NCBI RefSeq assembly: GCF_003268615.1
Contig: NZ_CP029844.1
Span: 186,001-250,000 of the forward strand
Length of the DNA: 64,000 nucleotides
Source of the DNA: Blattabacterium clevelandi
GTDB taxonomy: Bacteria; Bacteroidota; Bacteroidia; Flavobacteriales; Blattabacteriaceae
Direction of reading: 5' to 3'
The position numbers and the translations under genes were made by a program. Position 1 is the stretch's first letter; the number at the start of each line of letters is the position of its first letter. The notes below the pieces were generated by a model that saw nothing but the letters and a program-made list of their open reading frames with translations, did not search any database and had not been told where the DNA came from. Below, one piece after another: positions 27,726-36,993 of this stretch.

Positions 27726-29111
27726 ATGAATTTTGATGTTATTGTCTTAGGTAGTGGTCCAGGTGGTTATATTGCATCTATACGATCTGCACAACTTGGA
27801 ATGAAAACAGCTGTAATAGAAAAAGATTATTTGGGTGGAGTATGTTTAAATTGGGGATGTATACCAACAAAATCTATTTTAAATAGTGCAAAAATTTTAC
27901 AAGAAATAAAAAAAAATAAAAAATTATTTGGTATACATCAAATAAAAGTTGACTTTTCTCAAATAATTTCTAAAAGTAGAAATATAGTGGATAAAATGAG
28001 AAAAAGAGTTTCATTTTTAATGAAAAAAAATGGAATACATGTTATTAATGGAGAAGCAAAATTAAAAAAAGGAAAAAAAATTGAAATTTTTCGAGATAAA
28101 AAAAAAATTGAGGAATATTATGCTACGCATATTATTATAGCTACAGGTGGAAAACCTAAAATTGAAAAAAAATTTCAACAAAATAAAAAAAGAATAATAG
28201 GATATCAAGAAGCATTATCTCTTTCTAGATTACCTAAAAAAATGATTATTATTGGGTCTGGTTCTATTGGATTGGAATTTTCGTATTTTTATCATTCTAT
28301 GGGAACTAAAGTTATCCTTATAGAACATTTTCCTAAACTTTTTCCAAGTGGAGATGAAGAAATATCTGATCAATTAAAATTAATTTTTGATAAAACAGGA
28401 ATTAAAAGTTATGTTTCATCTTTTATAAAAAAAATAAATTATACTGATAAAGGAATTATAGTTGATATTAAAAATCCTAAAAAAGATATTACTATAGAAG
28501 CAGACATAGCACTTTCTGCAATTGGAACTATTCCAAATATTAATAATATAGGATTAGAAGAAATAGGGATTAAAACTAAAGAAGGGTTCATAGTAGTAGA
28601 TGAAAAATATAGAACAAATATAGAAGGTTATTATGCTATTGGAGATGTAATAGAAGGCCCATCATTAGCACATGTTGCTTCGCATGAAGCAATTTCATGT
28701 ATTGAAAATATAAAAGAATTAAATCCTCAAAAAATAGATTATGGAAATATTCCAAAATGCGTTTACTGTTATCCAGAAATTGCATCAGTAGGTTATACTG
28801 AAAAACAAGCTAAAGAAAAAGGATATAAAATTAAAGTTGGAAAATTCCCTTTTCATTCTATTGGAAAATCTATTTGTGATGAAAATATTGAAGGGTTTGT
28901 TAAAGTTATTTTTGACGAAAAATATGATGAATGGTTAGGTTGTCATATGATTGGAAATAACGTTTCAGATCTTATTTCTGAAGTTGTAGTTGCTAGAAAA
29001 TTAGAGGCAACTAATTATGAAATAATGGGAAGTATTCATCCACATCCTTCATTAAGTGAATCAATTTTTGAATCTATTTTTCATGCTTATGGAAAATCAA
29101 TTCATTTGTAG
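27726..29111 (+). CDS. lpdA: Dihydrolipoamide dehydrogenase
   Basis: FAD enzyme that reoxidises dihydrolipoyl groups (E3 of pyruvate/2-oxoacid dehydrogenases and L protein of glycine cleavage; gcvT is also here). FAD-binding GSGPGGY at residues 9-15, redox disulfide in GGVCLNWGCIPTK (Cys40/Cys45), NAD-binding GSGSIGLEF, and the C-terminal His-Pro in SIHPHPSLSE. 461 aa, normal. Confidence 0.97.
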   Translation: MNFDVIVLGSGPGGYIASIRSAQLGMKTAVIEKDYLGGVCLNWGCIPTKSILNSAKILQEIKKNKKLFGIHQIKVDFSQIISKSRNIVDKMRKRVSFLMKKNGIHVINGEAKLKKGKKIEIFRDKKKIEEYYATHIIIATGGKPKIEKKFQQNKKRIIGYQEALSLSRLPKKMIIIGSGSIGLEFSYFYHSMGTKVILIEHFPKLFPSGDEEISDQLKLIFDKTGIKSYVSSFIKKINYTDKGIIVDIKNPKKDITIEADIALSAIGTIPNINNIGLEEIGIKTKEGFIVVDEKYRTNIEGYYAIGDVIEGPSLAHVASHEAISCIENIKELNPQKIDYGNIPKCVYCYPEIASVGYTEKQAKEKGYKIKVGKFPFHSIGKSICDENIEGFVKVIFDEKYDEWLGCHMIGNNVSDLISEVVVARKLEATNYEIMGSIHPHPSLSESIFESIFHAYGKSIHL

Positions 29112-29136
29112 TTATTTTTTTTATAAAAAAAAATAA
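29112..29136 (+). repeat. A/T-only inverted repeat after lpdA
   Basis: An 11-bp perfect repeat (TTATTTTTTTT / AAAAAAAATAA) starts right after the lpdA stop codon. It has no G-C pairs, so it is weak as a terminator. May be composition rather than function. Confidence 0.3.
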
Positions 29137-29256
29137 ATTATAATTATTATTGTATTTACAATATTATTAGATTAGTATAAAAAGTACTGATCGGAATTCT
29201 TTATTACCTTTTATCATAATAATAATATTTTTTATGTTATTTATCATTATTTTTTT

Positions 29257-29838
29257 ATGATACACATTATATTATTTGGACCACCAGGATGTGGAAAGGG
29301 GACTCAAGCAAAAATTTTAAAAAAAAAATTAGGATTAGTTCACTTGTCTACTGGAATGATATTTAGACATCATATAAAAAATAAAACAAGTTTAGGTAAA
29401 CTTTCTCATTATTATATTAATCAAGGTGTATTAGTTCCTGATCAAATTACAACAAATATGTTAAATATAGAAATTAAAGAACATATTCAATCTAAAGGAA
29501 TTATTTACGATGGATATCCTAGAACAAGAAATCAAGTTTTTTCTTTAGAAAAAATATTAGAATCTTTATCATTAGGTAGGATAAATATAATTTTTTTTTT
29601 TAAAATAAATAAAAAATTATTAATCAATAGATTATTAAAAAGAGGAAAAATTAGTCATCGTGATGATGATTCGGATATTATTACAGTTCAAAGAAGAATA
29701 GAAGAATATAATAAAGAAACTTCTTTTATTTGGAATGAAAAAAAATGGAAAGATCATTTCATAGAAATTAATGCATCTTCTTCTATAAGTGAAATCTCTT
29801 TTTTTATAGAAAAAAAAATTTTGAATTTAAATATTTAA
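29257..29838 (+). CDS. adk: Adenylate kinase
   Basis: Interconverts AMP + ATP and 2 ADP. P-loop GPPGCGKGTQ at residues 8-17, HLSTGM, IYDGYPRTRNQ with the AMP-binding Arg, and RDDD in the lid. 193 aa matches the short-lid Bacteroidota form. It is followed after 15 nt by obg. In the 145 nt upstream, ATTGTA-TT-TACAAT (about 29151-29164) is a small inverted repeat. Confidence 0.96.
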   Translation: MIHIILFGPPGCGKGTQAKILKKKLGLVHLSTGMIFRHHIKNKTSLGKLSHYYINQGVLVPDQITTNMLNIEIKEHIQSKGIIYDGYPRTRNQVFSLEKILESLSLGRINIIFFFKINKKLLINRLLKRGKISHRDDDSDIITVQRRIEEYNKETSFIWNEKKWKDHFIEINASSSISEISFFIEKKILNLNI

Positions 29839-29853
29839 ATAATAATTATTTTT

Positions 29854-30852
29854 ATGAAAAATAATTTTATAGATTTTATAAAAATTTATTGTAAAAGTGG
29901 TGATGGAGGAAAAGGATGTATTCATTTTCATAAAAAAAAATATATAAAAAAGGGGATTCCTGATGGTGGATCAGGTGGTAAAGGAGGTAATATTATTATA
30001 CAAGGAAATTCCAATCTTCATACTTTTATTCATTTAAAATATAATAAACATTGGATTGCTGGATCTGGAAATCCAGGTAAAAAAAATAATATTACCGGAA
30101 AAAATGGTAAAAATTTATTTATAGAAGTTCCTATAGGGACTATAATTAAAGATATCAATAAAAATATTTTAGTAGAAATAACTAAAAATAATCAAAAAAT
30201 AATTTTATTTAAAGGAGGAAAAGGAGGAAAAGGAAATATTTTTTTTAAAAATTTGAAATATCGATTTCCATTTTATGCCCAATCAGGAATAAAAACTATA
30301 GGAAATTGGATTTTTTTAGAATTAAAAATTTTAGCAGATGTTGGTTTAATTGGATTTCCAAATTCTGGAAAATCAACTTTACTTTCTATAATTACAAAAG
30401 CAAAACCAAAAATAGGAAATTTTCCTTTTACAACTAAAATACCTAATTTAGGAATAGTTAAAATGAATTATGATACTTTTTTAGTAGCCGATATTCCTGG
30501 TATTATAGAAAAAGCTTCACAAGGTAAAGGATTAGGGTATACTTTTCTAAGACATATAGAACGTAATCTTGTTCTATTATTTTTAATTTCTGCAGAAACA
30601 AAAAATAATAAAATGGAATATTTCATATTATTGAATGAATTAAAAAAATTTAATCGAAAATTGTTAAATAAAAAACGTTTATTAGTTATTTCTAAATCAG
30701 ATTTAATTGATAATGAAATAAAAAAAAGTATAAAAAATATTTTTATAAAATTAGGAGAAAATATTATTTTTATTTCTTCTTTTACAAAAGAAGGAATAAT
30801 TCAATTAAAAAATAAATTATGGAATTTAATTCAAGAATTAAGAGTAAAATAA
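29854..30852 (+). CDS. obg: Obg GTPase, 50S assembly factor
   Basis: N-terminal glycine-rich Obg fold (GDGGKGCIHFHKK, GGSGGKGGN, GNPGKKNN, KGGKGGKGN) followed by a G domain: G1 GFPNSGKST, G2 PFTT, G3 DIPGI, G4 SKSD. 332 aa, without the C-terminal OCT domain, as in many Bacteroidota. Acts in late 50S subunit assembly and stringent-response links. The stop overlaps the clpX 3' end by 15 nt. Confidence 0.96.
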   Translation: MKNNFIDFIKIYCKSGDGGKGCIHFHKKKYIKKGIPDGGSGGKGGNIIIQGNSNLHTFIHLKYNKHWIAGSGNPGKKNNITGKNGKNLFIEVPIGTIIKDINKNILVEITKNNQKIILFKGGKGGKGNIFFKNLKYRFPFYAQSGIKTIGNWIFLELKILADVGLIGFPNSGKSTLLSIITKAKPKIGNFPFTTKIPNLGIVKMNYDTFLVADIPGIIEKASQGKGLGYTFLRHIERNLVLLFLISAETKNNKMEYFILLNELKKFNRKLLNKKRLLVISKSDLIDNEIKKSIKNIFIKLGENIIFISSFTKEGIIQLKNKLWNLIQELRVK

Positions 30853-32070
30853 TTTTTTTATAACCATATTTTTATCTATATTCAAATTTTTTTTAGATTC
30901 TTTCATTTCAAATATATAATCTACAAAAATTTTTTCACAAAAAGTACGTAATCCTCTAGCTCCTAATCCTAATTGAATTGTTTTATCTACAATAATATCC
31001 AAAGCATCATCCGTAATATTCATGGATATTTCATCCATATTAAATAGTTTTTTATATTGTTTTATTAAAGCATTTTTTGGTTCAATTAAAATTTTTTTTA
31101 ATGTAACTTTATTTAATGGATCTAAATAGGTGATAATAGGAAATCTACCAATAAGTTCTGGAATTAATCCGAATTTTCTAAGATCATTAGCTATAATATT
31201 TTGCAAATAATTTTTATTTTTTTTTTCTTTTTTTTTGTTTTTTGTAATAAATCCAATAGAAAATTGATTAATTCTATCGGATATAATTTTTTCTATACTA
31301 TCAAATGTACCTCCAGCAATAAACAATATATTATCGGTATTAATTTGAATCATTTTTTGATCTGGATGTTTACGACCTCCTTGTGGGGGAACATTAATAA
31401 TGGAACCTTCTAATAACTTTAGCAAAGCTTGTTGAACACCTTCTCCGGATACATCTCTAGTAATAGATGGATTATTTGTTTTTCTAGAAATTTTATCAAT
31501 TTCATCTATAAAAACAATTCCTTTTTCAGCATGATTGATATCGTAATTTACAGATTGTAATAATCTCGTTAATATAGACTCTACATCTTCTCCAACATAT
31601 CCTGCTTCAGTTAAAGTAGTTGCATCAGCTATAGTAAAAGGAACTTTTAATAGTTTTGAAATACTTTTAGCGAGTAAAGTTTTTCCAGTTCCAGTATTCC
31701 CTATCAATAAAATATTAGATTTTTCTATTTCTATATCATCTTTATTTTTATTTTGATCGTATTGGATACGTTTATAATGATTATATACGGCAACGGAAAT
31801 AATTTTTTTTGCTTCATTTTGTCCTATAATATATTTATCTAAAAAATCTTTTATTTCTTTAGGTTTTTTTATTTGTATTTTTTGATTTTTTATATTATAT
31901 CCTTTTTCTTTTTCTTCAAAATTTTTTTTTTCCGTAGAAAATTTTCTATGAATTATAGAATATGTTTTTTCTATACAAAAATTACAAATATGACCATTAA
32001 TACCTGATATTAGAAATGTTATTTCATCTTTTTTCCTACCACAAAAATTACATTTTAAAAAATTTTCCAT
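30838..32070 (-). CDS. clpX: ATP-dependent Clp protease ATP-binding subunit ClpX
   Basis: Unfoldase of ClpXP. N-terminal zinc-binding domain with Cys7, Cys10, Cys29 and Cys32; Walker A GNTGTGKT at residues 124-131; Walker B IVFIDEID; RKTNNPSITRDVSGEGVQQ block; sensor-type SELIGRFP-like region. 410 aa, normal. The SRP RNA gene lies immediately upstream on the same strand, about 25 nt away. Confidence 0.97.
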   Translation of the reverse strand: MENFLKCNFCGRKKDEITFLISGINGHICNFCIEKTYSIIHRKFSTEKKNFEEKEKGYNIKNQKIQIKKPKEIKDFLDKYIIGQNEAKKIISVAVYNHYKRIQYDQNKNKDDIEIEKSNILLIGNTGTGKTLLAKSISKLLKVPFTIADATTLTEAGYVGEDVESILTRLLQSVNYDINHAEKGIVFIDEIDKISRKTNNPSITRDVSGEGVQQALLKLLEGSIINVPPQGGRKHPDQKMIQINTDNILFIAGGTFDSIEKIISDRINQFSIGFITKNKKKEKKNKNYLQNIIANDLRKFGLIPELIGRFPIITYLDPLNKVTLKKILIEPKNALIKQYKKLFNMDEISMNITDDALDIIVDKTIQLGLGARGLRTFCEKIFVDYIFEMKESKKNLNIDKNMVIKKLFYS

Positions 32071-32094
32071 AAAAATATTAAGGATAGAGAATAC

Positions 32095-32200
32095 ATGGAG
32101 TAAGCAAACCTATATCACATCGCTACAACCTTAATTACCTTTGCTGTGTTCCCACCCTGGAGGATTCATAGGGAGCTGATTGTATAGAGCTTACTCCAAG
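32095..32200 (-). ncRNA. ffs: Signal recognition particle RNA (small bacterial type)
   Basis: On the minus strand, the ends pair as GGAGTAAGC (at 32197-32189) with GCTTACTCC (at 32105-32097), giving a hairpin-like RNA of about 105 nt. The apical domain IV is CAGG-GTG-GGAA-CAC-AGCA: a GGAA tetraloop (32149-32152) closed by GTG/CAC and flanked by the CAGG and AGCA halves of the symmetric loop that Ffh binds. The ends are inferred from pairing. Confidence 0.87.
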
Positions 32201-32205
32201 TTTGG

Positions 32206-32213
32206 CAAATATA
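32206..32213 (-). promoter_or_regulatory. -7 promoter element of the SRP RNA gene
   Basis: TATATTTG on the minus strand matches TAnnTTTG and sits 7 nt before the predicted 5' end of the SRP RNA, where a -7 box should be. No -33 TTTG is visible. The position makes this the best of the three -7 candidates in the window. Confidence 0.6.
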
Positions 32214-32326
32214 AAAAAAAATTATAAATTCTTTTTTTTAAAAATATATATTTTTTGTTTTTTTAATAGTTAATAATCAGATAATCAAGTAATAAAAAAA
32301 TAAAAAAAATAATAAAAAATTATTTC

Positions 32327-33970
32327 ATGGGGATTAAGTATGTTTTTGTTACTGGTGGTGTAACTTCTTCATTGGGTAAAGGAATTATTTCGGCTTCTTT
32401 AGGAATGTTATTGAAAAGTAGAGGATATAAAATTACAATTCAAAAATTAGATCCTTATTTTAATGTAGATCCAGGTACATTAAATCCTTATGAACATGGA
32501 GAATGTTTCGTAACTCAAGATGGAGCTGAAACGGATTTAGATTTAGGTCATTATGAGCGTTTTTTAGATCAACCTACTACTAAAGATAATAATGTTACTT
32601 CAGGTCTTATATATAAAACTGTCATTGATAATGAACGAAAAGGTTTTTATTTGGGAAAAACCGTACAAATTATTCCTCATATTACAAATGAAATTAAAAG
32701 ACGTATTAAAATGTTGGGATCATCTAATAATTATGATATTATTATTACTGAAATAGGAGGGACTGTTGGAGATATAGAATGTCTACCTTATATTGAATCT
32801 GTTCGTCAATTAAAATGGGAATTAGGAGAATTAAATAGTTTGGTAATTCATTTAACTTTATTACCATATATATCAGCTACTGGAGAAATAAAAACAAAAC
32901 CAACACAACATTCTGTTCGAAATTTAATGGAAAATGGGATTCAAGCAGATATTCTAGTTTGTAGAACAGAAAAACACATATCTAAAAATATTCGAAATAA
33001 ATTAGCATTATTTTGTAATGTCAAACCAAAACATGTCATTGAATCTATTAATACAAAAGTTATATATGATCTTCCATATTTATTACATTTACAAAATTTT
33101 GATAAATCTGTTTTAGATCATTTAAATTTATCTACTTTTATATCTCCAAATTTGCATAAGTGGAAAATTTTTATAAAAAAATATAAAAATCCTAAATATG
33201 AAATTAAAATAGCATTGGTTGGAAAATATGTTTCTTTACATGATTCTTATAAATCAATCACTGAAGCATTAATTCATGCAGGTACAGAGAATGAAATTTA
33301 TGTTAACATAAAATGGATTTATTCAGAACAAATAAAAGAAAATAATATAGAAGAATATTTTAATGGAATTTCTGGAATTTTAATTGCTCCTGGATTTGGC
33401 ATTAGAGGGGTAGAGGGAAAAATACTTGCAGCAAAATATGCAAGAGAAAAAAAAATACCTTTTTTAGGGATATGTTTAGGTATGCAAATAGCGATAATAG
33501 AATTTGCTAGAAATGTATTAGAAATACGAAATGCGGAAAGTAATGAAACTAATCCATATACTTCTTATCCAGTTATTAGTTTAATGAAAGAACAAAAAAA
33601 TATTACAAAAAAAGGTGGAACTATGCGCTTAGGAAATTGGAAATGTTCCTTAATAAAAGGATCTAAAATTTTTTCTATTTATGGAGGAAAAAAAGAAATT
33701 ATTGAAAGACATCGTCATAGGTATGAATTTAATAATGAATATTTAGAAAATTTTTCTAATGCCGGAATGAAAATTGTAGGAATAAATCCTGATACAGGAT
33801 TGGTAGAAGCTATAGAATTAGATAATCATATTTTTTTTTTAGGCGTTCAGTTTCATCCTGAATATAAAAGTACAGTTTCTAATCCTCATCCTTTGTTTAA
33901 TTATTTTGTAAAAATTTCTAAAAATTATAAATCATTTGTTTATCATAGACAGAACTCTTCTTATGTATGA
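32327..33970 (+). CDS. pyrG: CTP synthase
   Basis: Makes CTP from UTP with glutamine nitrogen. The N-terminal synthetase domain begins KYVFVTGGVTSSLGKG; the C-terminal glutamine amidotransferase has the GICLGMQ nucleophile Cys and the His/Glu pair in VQFHPEY. 547 aa, normal. Its stop overlaps the yidC start as ATGA. Confidence 0.98.
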   Translation: MGIKYVFVTGGVTSSLGKGIISASLGMLLKSRGYKITIQKLDPYFNVDPGTLNPYEHGECFVTQDGAETDLDLGHYERFLDQPTTKDNNVTSGLIYKTVIDNERKGFYLGKTVQIIPHITNEIKRRIKMLGSSNNYDIIITEIGGTVGDIECLPYIESVRQLKWELGELNSLVIHLTLLPYISATGEIKTKPTQHSVRNLMENGIQADILVCRTEKHISKNIRNKLALFCNVKPKHVIESINTKVIYDLPYLLHLQNFDKSVLDHLNLSTFISPNLHKWKIFIKKYKNPKYEIKIALVGKYVSLHDSYKSITEALIHAGTENEIYVNIKWIYSEQIKENNIEEYFNGISGILIAPGFGIRGVEGKILAAKYAREKKIPFLGICLGMQIAIIEFARNVLEIRNAESNETNPYTSYPVISLMKEQKNITKKGGTMRLGNWKCSLIKGSKIFSIYGGKKEIIERHRHRYEFNNEYLENFSNAGMKIVGINPDTGLVEAIELDNHIFFLGVQFHPEYKSTVSNPHPLFNYFVKISKNYKSFVYHRQNSSYV

Positions 33971-35757
33971 AGGATAAAAAATTAGACTATCAATCTACTA
34001 TTGGTCTATTACTTATATTATTTATTTTAACAATTTTTACATATTTTAATGTATCTGAGGATAAAAAATATTTTTCAGAAAAAATTATTAGAAGGGACCC
34101 TATTTTTTTAAAAAAATCATTTTCTAAAACAAAAAAAAAAATAAATAATGATTTTCATTTAGAAAATGATGTTTTTAAACTTAAAATTTCTAGTTTAGGA
34201 GGATCAATTAACGAAGTTTTTTTAAAAAAATATAAAGCTTATGATCCTATTTATTTATCACATAATAAAAATCTTTATTTAATAAAAGATTCTAGTTTTT
34301 TATATAAGATGATTTTTTTTAAAAAAAAAGATTTCAAAAATAACCATAAGATTATAGATACCAGTTCACTATATTTTTATCCTTTTTTTTTAAAACAAAA
34401 AGGAAATAATAATAGAGTTCTTATAATAAGAGCTAAAAATCCTTATGGAAAAGGGTTTATAGAATATATATATACTATAAAGAAAAAAGATCAATATAAT
34501 ATTGATTTTTTTATTCGTACAGTAGGTTTTTCTTCTTATTTAATCGATAAGACTATTTTTATTGATTTAGAACAAAATATTTTTTCTTTAGAAAAAGATA
34601 GAAATTGGGAAAATACTTATACTCAAGTATACTACTCTTATAATAAAAATTATAAATCTAAAATAGATTATTTATCAGAAAAAAATTCAGAAGAAAAAAA
34701 TATAAATAATTTGAATTGGCTTGCTCATAAACAACAATTTTTTACTTCTATTTTTTTGTCCAAAAATCCTTTGAAAAATATTTTTATTCGTTCTGAAAAT
34801 TTTTCTTCTGGAAATTTTTTAAAAAAAATTCAATCAAGATTTTTTTTAAAAATAAAAAATAATGAAAATTTAAATCTTTCTTTTCAGTTATATTTTGGTC
34901 CATTAGATTTTTCTTTATTAAAAAAATATGAAAAAGAAATTGAAAATATTATTCCATTTGGTTGGGGTTTTTTAAAATGGATCAATAAATATTTTTTTTT
35001 AATTATTTTTCAATTTTTGGAAAAAACAAATTTAAATTATGGAGTTATTATTATTCTAATGACTATTGTTGTAAAGTTAATACTATCTCCAATAACTTAT
35101 AAACAATATAAATTAAGTGCTATGATGAAATTAATTCGTCCCGAAATAGACGAATTAAATAATAAATTTAAAAATTCAGATCCATTAAAAAAACAAAGAG
35201 CAACGATGGAATTATATCGAAAAGCAGGAATAAATCCTATGTCTGGTTGTATTTCTACTTTATTTCAAATTCCTATTTTTTATTCATTATTCAAATTTTT
35301 TCCTACTCTCATTAATCTTAGAGGAAAATCTTTTTTTTGGGTAGAAGATCTTACCTCATATGATTCTATTTTTGAATTACCATTTTCTATTCCATTTTAT
35401 GGGAATCATATAAGTTTACTTACTTTATTGTATTCATTAGCTCTTTTAATTTATACAAAATTAAGTAGTGATGGAAGAAATGATTATTCTAATAAAAATA
35501 GCATTCCAAATATGCATTTTATGTTATATTTGATGCCTATAATTATGTTATTTTTCATAAATAGTTATGCTTCTGGTCTTTCTCTTTATTATTTTACTTC
35601 CAATGTAATCAATATTGGTTTTATTTTTTTTATTAAAAAATTTATGTTAAATGAAGATAAAATTCATCAAAAAATTCAAGAAAATAAAAAAAAACCAATA
35701 AAACATAATTATTGGAATCGTAAAATAAAAGAAATGATTGAGAAAAATAAAATATAA
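33967..35757 (+). CDS. yidC: Membrane protein insertase YidC
   Basis: An N-terminal membrane helix (residues 8-28) precedes a large periplasmic domain (to about residue 340) and the conserved 5-helix insertase core, with MTIVVKLILSPITYKQYKLSAMM and a hydrophilic loop before the later helices. The tail is basic. 596 aa, normal for the Gram-negative type. It works with SecY or alone. Confidence 0.95.
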   Translation: MKDKKLDYQSTIGLLLILFILTIFTYFNVSEDKKYFSEKIIRRDPIFLKKSFSKTKKKINNDFHLENDVFKLKISSLGGSINEVFLKKYKAYDPIYLSHNKNLYLIKDSSFLYKMIFFKKKDFKNNHKIIDTSSLYFYPFFLKQKGNNNRVLIIRAKNPYGKGFIEYIYTIKKKDQYNIDFFIRTVGFSSYLIDKTIFIDLEQNIFSLEKDRNWENTYTQVYYSYNKNYKSKIDYLSEKNSEEKNINNLNWLAHKQQFFTSIFLSKNPLKNIFIRSENFSSGNFLKKIQSRFFLKIKNNENLNLSFQLYFGPLDFSLLKKYEKEIENIIPFGWGFLKWINKYFFLIIFQFLEKTNLNYGVIIILMTIVVKLILSPITYKQYKLSAMMKLIRPEIDELNNKFKNSDPLKKQRATMELYRKAGINPMSGCISTLFQIPIFYSLFKFFPTLINLRGKSFFWVEDLTSYDSIFELPFSIPFYGNHISLLTLLYSLALLIYTKLSSDGRNDYSNKNSIPNMHFMLYLMPIIMLFFINSYASGLSLYYFTSNVINIGFIFFIKKFMLNEDKIHQKIQENKKKPIKHNYWNRKIKEMIEKNKI

Positions 35758-35770
35758 ATAATAATTTTAA

Positions 35771-36535
35771 TTAAAAGATAAGTTTTATTTTTTTTTGAGA
35801 AAAAGAATATAATTTATTATTTTTTTTAAATTCTATAATCAAATTTCCTTTTTTAGTTATATTTCGTATAATTCCTTGAGTAATTTTTTTATGTTTATGA
35901 TTATTATTAATAATATCAAAAAAAGATATCTTATCTTTCATATAAAGGTAATTTATGTAATAATTTCTTATAAATTTTTCTCCATAAGTCATAAAAAAAA
36001 GCCATTCTTTTTGAATAGAATAAATTAATTCATAAAAAAGTTGTTCTAATTGAAAATTTTTTTTAAGAATTTTTTTTAAAGAAGAAGCTTGAAATTTTTC
36101 ATCAAATTTTATTTGATTTACATTCAATCCTATTCCAATAATAATTGTATATATTTTTTTATATAAAACATTATTTTCAATTAAAATACCTCCTATTTTT
36201 TTATTCAATAAAATGATATCATTAGGCCATTTAATCCAGATATTTTTATTATAAACAAATAATGTTTTATGAATAGCATTACTTATAATCAAATTTATAA
36301 TATATCCTTTATCAATAGGAAAAATTATTGATTTTAAAAAAATACTAAAAGTCAAATTTTTTCCTTTTTCTGTATTCCAATGATTTTTACCTACTCCTTT
36401 TCCATTAATTTGATTAATAGACCAAACAATAGTCCAATTTTTAATATATTTTAATATATTTCTTTTTATATACTGATTAGTAGAATCTACTTTTTGTAAA
36501 AAAATTAAATATATTGGCCAAATAATTTTTTTCAA
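35771..36535 (-). CDS. birA: Biotin--[acetyl-CoA-carboxylase] ligase
   Basis: Attaches biotin to the carboxylase carrier protein. KVDSTNQY, NGKGVGKNHW (the biotinyl-AMP loop; GRGRxxxxW in others), KWPNDI and GGILIE are the family motifs. There is no N-terminal HTH, so it does not repress transcription. No ATG is available: TTG at 36535 is the best start, followed by KKIIWPIY. 254 aa. Convergent with yidC. Confidence 0.9.
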   Translation of the reverse strand: MKKIIWPIYLIFLQKVDSTNQYIKRNILKYIKNWTIVWSINQINGKGVGKNHWNTEKGKNLTFSIFLKSIIFPIDKGYIINLIISNAIHKTLFVYNKNIWIKWPNDIILLNKKIGGILIENNVLYKKIYTIIIGIGLNVNQIKFDEKFQASSLKKILKKNFQLEQLFYELIYSIQKEWLFFMTYGEKFIRNYYINYLYMKDKISFFDIINNNHKHKKITQGIIRNITKKGNLIIEFKKNNKLYSFSQKKIKLIF

Positions 36536-36634
36536 AATATTTTATATTGAAAAATTTAACTTCTTTAAAGTGAAAACCTTATTTTTGTTTTTTGAAATTA
36601 ATTTAAAAAAAAATAATATAATAAAAATTCCGTT

Positions 36635-36955
36635 TTGTTATTAAATAAAATTATAGAAGGGATTAAAATGGTAAAAGGAAAAGATATTTCTATTTTAAAC
36701 TTTAAAAATAGAAAAAATTTTGTTTGTGATTATTTTGTTATTTGTGATGGAAAATCTAAAAGTCAAGTTTATGCTATTTCTAGATCTATAGAAAAAATGA
36801 CAATTGAAAAGTTGAAAGAAAAACCTTGGCATATAGAAGGATCAGAAAATGGAGAGTGGATATTAATAGATTATGTTTCTATTGTTGTACATATTTTTCA
36901 AAAAAAACTAAGATTATATTATAATTTAGAAAATATTTGGAATGAAAAATTATAA
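36635..36955 (+). CDS. rsfS: Ribosome silencing factor RsfS
   Basis: Binds ribosomal protein L14 and blocks subunit joining under starvation. LLNKIIEGIKMVKGKDISIL, NFVCDYFVICDGKS, KPWHIEGSENGEWILIDY and VVHIFQ fit the family. TTG at 36635 is chosen because the first ATG (36668) would remove the conserved first helix; an in-frame stop is at 36614. 106 aa. It precedes ftsH by 38 nt. Confidence 0.92.
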   Translation: MLLNKIIEGIKMVKGKDISILNFKNRKNFVCDYFVICDGKSKSQVYAISRSIEKMTIEKLKEKPWHIEGSENGEWILIDYVSIVVHIFQKKLRLYYNLENIWNEKL

Positions 36956-36993
36956 TCATGCTTGATTTATATTTAGATAAATGAAGAAAATTT

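Noticed and set aside
31201-31413. Rightward Phe-rich open frame antisense to clpX
   Set aside because: It is the reverse of the Lys-rich segment of ClpX, without a start context or family match.
36580-36587. TATTTTTG as a -7 element before rsfS
   Set aside because: Matches TAnnTTTG, but such T-rich octamers are expected by chance here and no -33 box is present.
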